Source: Flavobacteriaceae bacterium UBA3179 (GTDB taxonomy: Bacteria; Bacteroidota; Bacteroidia; Flavobacteriales; Flavobacteriaceae). From it: a stretch of DNA of 56,859 nt. Below the pieces are notes generated by a model, which saw nothing but the letters and a program-made list of their open reading frames with translations, was not told the DNA's origin and did no database searches. Made by a program: the position numbers and the translations under genes. The stretch spans positions 37,184-94,042 of the forward strand of contig DEXR01000052.1 of NCBI GenBank assembly GCA_002364245.1, in the 5' to 3' direction. Of the stretch, positions 41,388 to 48,497 are shown one piece after another; positions within the stretch are counted from its first letter, which is position 1; each line of letters opens with the position of its first letter.

Positions 41388-43226
41388 TTATATCATTTTA
41401 GAAAGGGCCAGCCCTTGTTTTAGTTTATCAATTTTTTCTTTAAAGTCTTTTTGTTCTAAATACCTAGGTTTTAATTTAGGTGGTGTTAAAAGTCCCCTGT
41501 CGGTTAAATCCTTGATTACATCGACGTGTTTTAAGGCAAATTTTCCCGCCAAAAGAGGTTCCAGTTCGCCGCCATCAATTAAATAATCTCGAAGCTCCAC
41601 CAACCCTTTTAAGTAAATAATATCTTTTAAAAACCCACCTCCCTGAAACATTCTGGAAGTAATATTAAAAGCCGGTTCTTTTGAAAAACCGTATTCTCTG
41701 TGTAGTAAGTTGAAAACTTGTTTAAAGTGAGCACCATTTAATAAAGCATCACCAGCAATTACCCTTCCGGCTAATATACGAAGTCGATTGCCAGACAACC
41801 CACCAATTAAATATTCTGAAAGTACTGCAATACCTTCCTGAAGAGCGTCATAATCGGCAAATCCTGCTGCCATTTGGCTGAGCGATTGTTTGCAACCGTT
41901 GTAATAGGTCAATGCGTGTGTACCAATTTCGTGTTGTAATAAGGCATTAGCCCCGTTTTTAGTCATTTTATAATCGGAAGGCAAATACAACTCGCCTCGC
42001 GAAACCATTATAATATTAACATCATCCCGAATGTGGATTTTCCCTTTATAATCTGGCGCTTGTTTTTTAAAATAATCAAATTCTTCTTCAGCTAATTTTG
42101 CGAAAGCCTTGGCATCGACCTGCATGCGTTCTTCTTGTGTATGGTCTTCAGAGATATTTTGAAGAATTAGCTTAGCTTCGGTCAATACATTTTTTTCAAG
42201 TCCTTTGTATAAACGAACACTACTATAAAAGAAATTTTTTGAATCGCGTTCTTTTAACATAGTGAGTTGATGGTCTATTTCTTCCCGTTTTTCATCAAAG
42301 AGATAGGAAAGTGCAGGATCATCAATTTCATCAATTCTTAGGTTGTATAACTTACGTTTCAGCAAATCTGGATCTACTGGTAGCAACCTATAGTGATAGT
42401 TGTTTATTTCTTCAAAATTAGTTTCGAAAAAACGTTCTCTAAGTGCTTGAATATTTACAGGGGCTACTAACAGCAAAAATTGATAACTGGATTCAATTTC
42501 GGTAAGTTGTTTGTCAATTTTAAATACTTCGGAATGAATGTCACGTTTACCCAATGCGTGAAAATTAGCCAATTTTGACGTAGTCTGTACCCTTACAAAC
42601 TCAAAAATGGCTTTTTGAATTGCTTCTACAAAATTGTCCCTAAACTTTCTGAAGTAAACAGGATACACATTATCATGTACATCACGATAAACGGGAGGGA
42701 CTTCAAGACCTATTAAAGTTCCTCCTTTGGCTTTGATGTCTTCAATGCTAAAAAGCGGTGTAACTTCTTCAAGTTGACGTTGTTTAGTTTGCTCAATGCG
42801 TGCCGTAAGTTGTACGTTGTATTTTCTACTCGGGATTTTACAGAGCTCGTCTTTTAAAACATCTAACGAGACAGGTAATTTGTGCGAAGGCCCTCGTATT
42901 ACAAACTCGGTGCTATTGGTGTTTCCACTGAAAATTTCCAATAGTATAAAAGAACCGAATTTGCTAGCCATTTTTTCGGTAAGCTTTGAAATAAACTCTT
43001 GAAAAAAATCAAAATTTTCCTCTCCAATAATTAAATAGGAAGCACCGCTTCGAGCTAAGCGTAAAGTAGCTTTATCATCTGGTTTTTTTCTATAAATAAG
43101 CAGGGATGGTACATCGTGTTCCAAAAATAGATACCCGTCATGCGGCAATGGACAAACAGTGCGTTCGCCGGGGGTTAAATCGTTTAAAATTTGTTCTGTT
43201 TTTTTTGAAGTTTCAGATACCTTCAT
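41388..43226 (-). CDS. DUF1704 / QEGLA-motif (MATCAP-type) metallopeptidase
   Basis: A 612-residue protein of the DUF1704 family, often annotated 'flavohemoglobin expression-modulating QEGLA motif protein'. The zinc motif HEIGTH (HExxxH, near residue 430) and the third-ligand/QEGLA motif QEGIAVLSEYL (near residue 464) are intact. The eukaryotic relative MATCAP is a tubulin tyrosine carboxypeptidase with this same motif. The bacterial substrate is not known. It is first in an operon with an ATP-grasp ligase and a deacylase, which hints at trimming or recycling of a ligated peptide tail or small peptide (inference). Confidence 0.9.
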   Translation of the reverse strand: MKVSETSKKTEQILNDLTPGERTVCPLPHDGYLFLEHDVPSLLIYRKKPDDKATLRLARSGASYLIIGEENFDFFQEFISKLTEKMASKFGSFILLEIFSGNTNSTEFVIRGPSHKLPVSLDVLKDELCKIPSRKYNVQLTARIEQTKQRQLEEVTPLFSIEDIKAKGGTLIGLEVPPVYRDVHDNVYPVYFRKFRDNFVEAIQKAIFEFVRVQTTSKLANFHALGKRDIHSEVFKIDKQLTEIESSYQFLLLVAPVNIQALRERFFETNFEEINNYHYRLLPVDPDLLKRKLYNLRIDEIDDPALSYLFDEKREEIDHQLTMLKERDSKNFFYSSVRLYKGLEKNVLTEAKLILQNISEDHTQEERMQVDAKAFAKLAEEEFDYFKKQAPDYKGKIHIRDDVNIIMVSRGELYLPSDYKMTKNGANALLQHEIGTHALTYYNGCKQSLSQMAAGFADYDALQEGIAVLSEYLIGGLSGNRLRILAGRVIAGDALLNGAHFKQVFNLLHREYGFSKEPAFNITSRMFQGGGFLKDIIYLKGLVELRDYLIDGGELEPLLAGKFALKHVDVIKDLTDRGLLTPPKLKPRYLEQKDFKEKIDKLKQGLALSKMI

Positions 43227-43280
43227 TATTCTTCTTATTGCTTAATATATTCTTAATAATTTTATCTAAGCATAAGATAA

Positions 43281-43309
43281 AAAAACGCCTCGATGAGACC
43301 GAGGCGTTT
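43281..43309 (-). terminator. Terminator of asnB (minus strand)
   Basis: A 10-bp stem, AAACGCCTCG / CGAGGCGTTT, with 7-nt loop; the A run on the plus strand supplies the T run in the minus direction. It lies 66 nt after the asnB stop, before the QEGLA gene. Confidence 0.88.
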
Positions 43310-43374
43310 AAAAATTATTTAACGCTAAATTAGCAACCAAAGAGCTATTTGTTAAATTATAGCTTTAATAATGA

Positions 43375-45045
43375 TTACTTGCTATACGCATCACTATGAA
43401 CGTTTGCAACAGCCCGTCCACTAGGGTCGTTCATGTTTTTAAAACTTTCATCCCATTCTAACGCTGCAGGACTGCTACAAGCTACCGAAGGAACAGATGG
43501 CACACTCAACGCCGCCGTATCACTTGGAAAATGTTCAGTAAAGATAGAACGGTAATAAAACTCTTCTTTACTGGTAGGGGTTTGAATAGGAAATTTAAAA
43601 TGGGCGTTTTCCATTTGTTCATCACTTACTTTCTCGTTAACCATTTCTTTTAATGTGTCAATCCAGCTGTATCCCACACCATCACTAAATTGCTCTTTTT
43701 GACGCCAAGCAACGCTTTCAGGAAGCATATCTTCAAATGCTTTTCGTAGCACCCATTTTTCCATACGTTCGCCGTTTATCATTTTATCATCTGGGTTTAA
43801 GCGCATGGCTACATCCATAAACTCTTTATCTAAAAAAGGAACGCGGCCTTCAATACCCCAAGCAGCCAAACTTTTATTGGCTCGTAAACAATCGTACTGG
43901 TGTAACTTATCAAGCTTCCTAACGGTTTCTTTATGCAACTCTTCTCCATTTGGTGCTTTGTGAAAATATAAGTAGCCGCCAAAAATTTCGTCGCTTCCTT
44001 CGCCACTTAACACCATCTTTATTCCTAGTGCTTTGATAGCACGGGCCATTAAAAACATAGGTGTAGAAGCGCGAATGGTAGTAATATCATAGGTTTCTAA
44101 ATGGTAAATAACATCCCGAATCGCATCAATCCCTTCTTGAATGGTGAACTTTATTTCGTGATGCACGGTATCCAAATGATCGGCTACTTTTTGAGCGGCA
44201 GCTAGATCTGGGCTTCCTTCCAGACCAATGGCAAAAGAATGTAACCTTGGGTACCAAGCATTTTCTTTGTCACCGGTTTCAATACGCTTGTCTACATATT
44301 TTTTGGCAACAGCTGAGGTAATGGAAGAATCCAATCCGCCGGAAAGTAAGACCCCGTATGGCACATCACTCATTAATTGACGATGTACAGCGGCGTCTAA
44401 AGCTTCACGCAATTCTTCAATGCTGGTTTCATTGTCTTTTACAGCGTCATATTCCATCCAATCACGGGTGTACCATTTTTTTAATTCGCCTTCTTTACTG
44501 TAGAGGTAATGGCCGGGGGGGAAGAGTTCGATTTTGGTACAAATACCTTCCAAAGCTTTTAATTCTGAAGCAACATAAAAGGTTCCGTTTTGGTCCCAGC
44601 CCATATACAATGGAATGATTCCCATATGGTCGCGGGCGATTAAATACTCATCATTTTCAACATCATAAATGGCAAAGCCGAAGATTCCGTTTAGTTCATC
44701 TAAAAAATCGCCTCCTTTTTCTTTGAAGAGGGGTAAGATTACTTCACAATCAGATTTTGTTTGAAATTCATACTTCCCTTCAAACTGCTTCCGTAGTTCT
44801 AAATGGTTATAAATTTCACCATTGGCAGCCAATACAAATTTCTTGTCTTTACTGAAAAGCGGCTGTTTTCCTGAAGTAGGATCTACAATTGCTAAACGTT
44901 CGTGGGCCATAATAGCTTTATCATTATCAAAAATACCACTCCAGTCCGGCCCTCGGTGACGGATACATTTACTCATTGACAATACCTGCAAGCGCAAGGC
45001 TTCTGCTGGTTCTTTTAGTTTAAAGGCACATACAATTCCACACAT
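43375..45045 (-). CDS. asnB: Asparagine synthetase B (glutamine-hydrolysing)
   Basis: A 556-residue AsnB. The class II glutaminase domain has nucleophile Cys2 (MCGIVCAF), RHRGPDWSG and LAANGEIYNHLELR. The synthetase domain has the pyrophosphate loop LLSGGLDSSITSAVAKK and LSGEGSDEIFGGYLYFHKAP, with WGIEGRVPFLDKEF later. It makes asparagine from aspartate, glutamine and ATP. A leader peptide with seven Asn codons in a row and a terminator precede it (45083-45190), so expression is predicted to rise when charged tRNA-Asn is scarce. Confidence 0.98.
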   Translation of the reverse strand: MCGIVCAFKLKEPAEALRLQVLSMSKCIRHRGPDWSGIFDNDKAIMAHERLAIVDPTSGKQPLFSKDKKFVLAANGEIYNHLELRKQFEGKYEFQTKSDCEVILPLFKEKGGDFLDELNGIFGFAIYDVENDEYLIARDHMGIIPLYMGWDQNGTFYVASELKALEGICTKIELFPPGHYLYSKEGELKKWYTRDWMEYDAVKDNETSIEELREALDAAVHRQLMSDVPYGVLLSGGLDSSITSAVAKKYVDKRIETGDKENAWYPRLHSFAIGLEGSPDLAAAQKVADHLDTVHHEIKFTIQEGIDAIRDVIYHLETYDITTIRASTPMFLMARAIKALGIKMVLSGEGSDEIFGGYLYFHKAPNGEELHKETVRKLDKLHQYDCLRANKSLAAWGIEGRVPFLDKEFMDVAMRLNPDDKMINGERMEKWVLRKAFEDMLPESVAWRQKEQFSDGVGYSWIDTLKEMVNEKVSDEQMENAHFKFPIQTPTSKEEFYYRSIFTEHFPSDTAALSVPSVPSVACSSPAALEWDESFKNMNDPSGRAVANVHSDAYSK

Positions 45046-45082
45046 AATTTCTATATTTTATTGGTTAGTAGTTTTAAAACAC

Positions 45083-45116
45083 AAAAAAACCCGTCAAGTT
45101 AAAAAAACCTGACGGG
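45083..45116 (-). terminator. Attenuator terminator in the asnB leader
   Basis: On the minus strand CCCGTCAGGTT (45116-45106) pairs with AACTTGACGGG (45100-45090): 11 bp with one G-U pair and a T5 loop, followed by seven T (45089-45083). It ends 37 nt before the asnB ATG, so it would stop transcription before the gene unless antitermination occurs. Confidence 0.92.
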
Positions 45117-45126
45117 CTATATATCG

Positions 45127-45138
45127 CGACAAGTTTTT
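45127..45138 (-). promoter_or_regulatory. Antiterminator segment of the asnB attenuator
   Basis: AAAAACTTGTCG on the minus strand begins one nucleotide after the leader stop codon. It can pair with CGTCAGGTTTTT, the 5' arm and loop of the terminator (11 pairs, one T-T mismatch), because it nearly copies the terminator's 3' arm (AACTTGTCG against AACTTGACG). A ribosome at the leader stop would mask it; a ribosome stalled on the Asn codons would leave it free. Confidence 0.8.
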
Positions 45139-45139
45139 G

Positions 45140-45190
45140 CTACGGCAACGGGTTATTATTATTGTTATTATTTAAGTTGAAAAGTAACAT
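45140..45190 (-). CDS. asnB leader peptide with seven consecutive Asn codons
   Basis: The 16-codon ORF encodes MLLFNLNNNNNNNPLP and stops at TAG. Eight of 16 residues are Asn, seven of them in a row (AAT AAT AAC AAT AAT AAT AAC). It lies upstream of a terminator in the asnB leader, in the arrangement of classic amino-acid attenuators (trp, his, leu). The peptide itself is presumably without function; the ribosome's position on the Asn codons is the sensor. It is too short for normal gene calling. Confidence 0.88.
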   Translation of the reverse strand: MLLFNLNNNNNNNPLP

Positions 45191-45319
45191 ACTACTTGTT
45201 TTTGTCTTTTATGATTATTTGTAAATATTCAATAAAAAAATCGAGGATTCCAAATTTTAATCATCAATTATTTTGTTTTCCGCAATTAAAACCTGTTTTA
45301 AGTGTTTTAAAATAAAGGC

Positions 45320-45844
45320 TTAACGGTCAAATAAAATTATTTCGATTGGAAGTGCTTTTTCTGGGATTTCGTTTCCATTTATATCATAAAAAGCATGTTT
45401 TACACTTGTGTCTTTCCTAAGATGTACACGATATATTTCTCTTTCAGGAAAATAAACCGTGATAAAATCGGCATACTTTACATCAAAATCTTTGTAATCA
45501 AATTGAAGTTTCAACCGGACTGTTTCAGGGATGGTTCCTGCTTCCATATATTCTGAATGAAATATCAATGTACCATCTGTTAGATACGAAGCTGAAGAAC
45601 CGGGATTCCCGTCTTCTTCAAATTTTGAAATATACCGTACGGCTTTATCATCTGCGGCATCAAACCCCTTTTGAAGCTGCCACTCTGATATAAAACCACC
45701 CGGAAAAAGTGTGTCTTGGTTTGTTAGTACCGCTTGTGGAACTTCAGATTCAGCAATGGTTGGCTGAGATAAATTGACATCTTGGGCTTTCGTAAATAAA
45801 GGAAAGAAAAGTAATAATATAATTAGTAAAGTACTGTTTTTCAT
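45320..45844 (-). CDS. Secreted protein of unknown function
   Basis: A 174-residue protein. Signal peptide MKNSTLLIILLLFFPLFTKAQ, then a mostly beta-looking mature part (AVRYISKFEEDGNPGSSASYLTDGTLIFHSEYMEAG, read in parts) and a strand-rich C-terminus. No cysteine or lipobox, and no domain recognised. A -7 box lies at 45877-45884. Confidence 0.78.
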   Translation of the reverse strand: MKNSTLLIILLLFFPLFTKAQDVNLSQPTIAESEVPQAVLTNQDTLFPGGFISEWQLQKGFDAADDKAVRYISKFEEDGNPGSSASYLTDGTLIFHSEYMEAGTIPETVRLKLQFDYKDFDVKYADFITVYFPEREIYRVHLRKDTSVKHAFYDINGNEIPEKALPIEIILFDR

Positions 45845-45876
45845 AGTCGTTATCTTTATAAATTCAATAAAAGATA

Positions 45877-45884
45877 CAAATATA
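45877..45884 (-). promoter_or_regulatory. -7 box (TATATTTG) for the 174-residue secreted protein gene
   Basis: It matches TAnnTTTG on the minus strand, 32 nt before the ATG. Confidence 0.4.
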
Positions 45885-45910
45885 ACAGCTAGAAAAACAG
45901 TACTTTATGA

Positions 45911-48325
45911 CTATCTTAACTTTGGAAAGTCTTCTGGGTTTGCTTCGTGAATAATGGCATATACTTTTTCAAAAATATCTTCTACAGATGGTTTTGTAAA
46001 ATAATCACCATCGGTTCCATATGCTGGGCGGTGCGCTTTTGCAGTCAACGTTTGTGGTTTGCTATCTAAATGGCGATATCCATTCTGCTTTTCTACAATG
46101 GTATTTAAAATATATGCAGCAGCACCTCCCGGTACATCTTCATCTACCACTAATAATCTATTGGTTTTGGCGACACTTTTTACCATATCCTCATTAAGAT
46201 CGAGCGGAAGTAAGGATTGTACATCGATAATTTCAGCATTAATACCAACTTGTTGCAGTTCTTTAGCAGCTTCTTCAACAACGCGAAGTGTACTTCCGTA
46301 GGAAACCAGCGTGATATCTTTACCTTCTTTTATGGTTTCAACTACACCAATTGGTGTGCGGAATTCCCCCAAATTATTAGGCATTTTTTCTTTTAATCGG
46401 TAGCCGTTTAAACATTCGACAATTAAAGCAGGTTCGTCAGTTTCTAACAACGTATTGTAAAAACCGGCAGCTTTTGTCATATTTCTAGGAACTAAAATAT
46501 ACATACCACGCAAAAGATGAATTAACCCACCCATTTGCGAGCCACTGTGCCAAATACCTTCAAGACGGTGTCCTCTTGTACGAATAATTAACGGTGCTTT
46601 TTGCGTACCGTTCGTTCGGTAACGAAGTGTTACCAAGTCATCACTCATAATTTGAAGACAGTACAGCACATAATCTAAATACTGGATTTCGGCAATAGGC
46701 CGGAGGCCCCTCATAGCCATCCCGATACCTTGTCCTAAAATAGTCGCTTCACGAATACCTACGTCGGCAACTCGTAATGCTCCATATTTTTCTTGCATGC
46801 CTTCCAAACCTTGGTTTACATCACCAATTTCACCACTATCTTCACCAAAAATTAGCGTGTCTGGATGCTTACTGAAAATAGCATCAAAATTATCACGAAG
46901 TACCACACGACCATCAACATCTTTTGCGTCATCATTATATTCTGGTTTTACTTCGGAAATTGTTTTTGCATTCTCTTCTGCTTCGGAATATAGATGTGCG
47001 CTGTATTTTGGCTGAATTAACTCGTAGTAATTCTCAATCCAGTCAATTAGTTGTCTTTTTTCTGAAGAATCTTCAGTAGTAACGTAGCGAAGTGCTTTTC
47101 TGGCAGCACCTAATATTGTTTTACGAAGTGGTTCTGTATCGGAAGCCAAATCATTCTTTATTTTTTCAATGAAGTTTTTATTCTGGCTGCTTTCGGCTAA
47201 GTTATCTAAAAGTGTTACCGCTTCTTTTTGTTCTTTCTTTTGTGGTGCTAAAAAGGCTTTTAACGCTACTTTTTTACCATCACGAACTTCTTTTTTGATA
47301 ATTTTCTCTATTTCAGAAAGCTCTTCATCTGTAGCGATATCATTTTCAATCATCCACTTACGCATCTGTACGTTACAGTCGTGCTCGGCTTCCCATTCTA
47401 AACGTTCTTTGCTTTTATAGCGTTCGTGGCTACCACTGGTACTGTGACCTTGTGGTTGGGTCAATTCTTGCACGTGAATTAATACAGGGACGTGTTCCTC
47501 ACGAGCTATTTTACTTGCTTTTTGATACGCTTCTATTAATTCTGGATAGCTCCATCCTTTCACACGGATAATTTCGTAACCTTCTTCATTTTCGGTACGT
47601 TGAAATCCTTTTAATATTTCAGAAATATTCTCTTTAGTAGTTTGGTGTTTTGCGTGAACCGAAATTCCGTATTCATCATCCCAAACATTAACAACCATAG
47701 GTACTTGCAATACACCCGCAGCATTGATAGTTTCCCAAAACAGTCCTTCACTCGTACTTGCGTTACCAATAGTGCCCCAAGCAATTTCATTTCCGTTGAT
47801 AGAGAAGTTGGTTTTATCTTCAATGCCTTTAACGTTTCTGAAAATTTTTGAAGCTTGTGCCAATCCCAATAAACGCGGCATTTGCCCTGCTGTTGGCGAA
47901 ATATCGGCACTACTATTTTTTTGAGCTGTTAAGTTTTTCCAGCTTCCATCTTTGTTTAAACTATGTGTTGCAAAATGTCCTCCCATTTGGCGTCCAGCGC
48001 TCATTGGGTCTGCATCTAGATCTGAATGCCCGTACAAACCTGCAAAAAATTGTTGAACTGTCAACTCACCAATCGCCATCATAAACGTTTGGTCACGGTA
48101 GTACCCGCTTCGCCAATCGCCATTTTTAAATGCTTTTGCCCAAGCCAATTGTGGAACTTCTTTACCATCACCAAAGATTCCAAACTTCGCTTTACCAGTT
48201 AACACTTCGCGACGACCTAGAAGGCTGCATTCACGGCTTGTTACTGCCAGTTTATAATCAGAAAGTACTTCTGCTTTAAAATCCTCGAAGGAAAGGTCAC
48301 TATTGGTTTTTGGGTCTGTTTGCAT
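45911..48325 (-). CDS. Fused E1 alpha/beta 2-oxoacid dehydrogenase component
   Basis: An 804-residue protein that joins the E1 alpha and beta subunits, which are separate in many bacteria. The alpha half has YYRDQTFMMAIGE, the ThDP region TIGNASTSEGLFWETINAAG and VVNVWDDEYGISV. The beta half begins near residue 455 (VVLRDNFDAIFSKHPDTLIFGEDSGEIGDV, read in parts) and has QYLDYVLYCLQIMSDDL, RTRGHRLEGIWHSGSQ and the C-terminal VVDEDVPGGAAAYIL. It decarboxylates branched-chain or related 2-oxoacids for transfer to lipoyl-E2. E2/E3 are not in the window. Confidence 0.93.
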   Translation of the reverse strand: MQTDPKTNSDLSFEDFKAEVLSDYKLAVTSRECSLLGRREVLTGKAKFGIFGDGKEVPQLAWAKAFKNGDWRSGYYRDQTFMMAIGELTVQQFFAGLYGHSDLDADPMSAGRQMGGHFATHSLNKDGSWKNLTAQKNSSADISPTAGQMPRLLGLAQASKIFRNVKGIEDKTNFSINGNEIAWGTIGNASTSEGLFWETINAAGVLQVPMVVNVWDDEYGISVHAKHQTTKENISEILKGFQRTENEEGYEIIRVKGWSYPELIEAYQKASKIAREEHVPVLIHVQELTQPQGHSTSGSHERYKSKERLEWEAEHDCNVQMRKWMIENDIATDEELSEIEKIIKKEVRDGKKVALKAFLAPQKKEQKEAVTLLDNLAESSQNKNFIEKIKNDLASDTEPLRKTILGAARKALRYVTTEDSSEKRQLIDWIENYYELIQPKYSAHLYSEAEENAKTISEVKPEYNDDAKDVDGRVVLRDNFDAIFSKHPDTLIFGEDSGEIGDVNQGLEGMQEKYGALRVADVGIREATILGQGIGMAMRGLRPIAEIQYLDYVLYCLQIMSDDLVTLRYRTNGTQKAPLIIRTRGHRLEGIWHSGSQMGGLIHLLRGMYILVPRNMTKAAGFYNTLLETDEPALIVECLNGYRLKEKMPNNLGEFRTPIGVVETIKEGKDITLVSYGSTLRVVEEAAKELQQVGINAEIIDVQSLLPLDLNEDMVKSVAKTNRLLVVDEDVPGGAAAYILNTIVEKQNGYRHLDSKPQTLTAKAHRPAYGTDGDYFTKPSVEDIFEKVYAIIHEANPEDFPKLR

Positions 48326-48343
48326 AGTCTAAATTTTGAGTTA

Positions 48344-48351
48344 CAAAAGTA
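48344..48351 (-). promoter_or_regulatory. -7 box (TACTTTTG) for the E1 dehydrogenase gene
   Basis: It matches TAnnTTTG on the minus strand, 18 nt before the ATG. Confidence 0.45.
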
Positions 48352-48497
48352 GCGAAAACAGCTGGGTTTTGCAATGAATGATTCTTATTGAACTGTTAAT
48401 TAATTTCTACAAACAGTATGGATTCTTTAATGTGAAGCCTTGATTTAACAAAGTTGTTATGAAAGCTTAAATTAATATTTCTGAAATAGTAAGTTTA

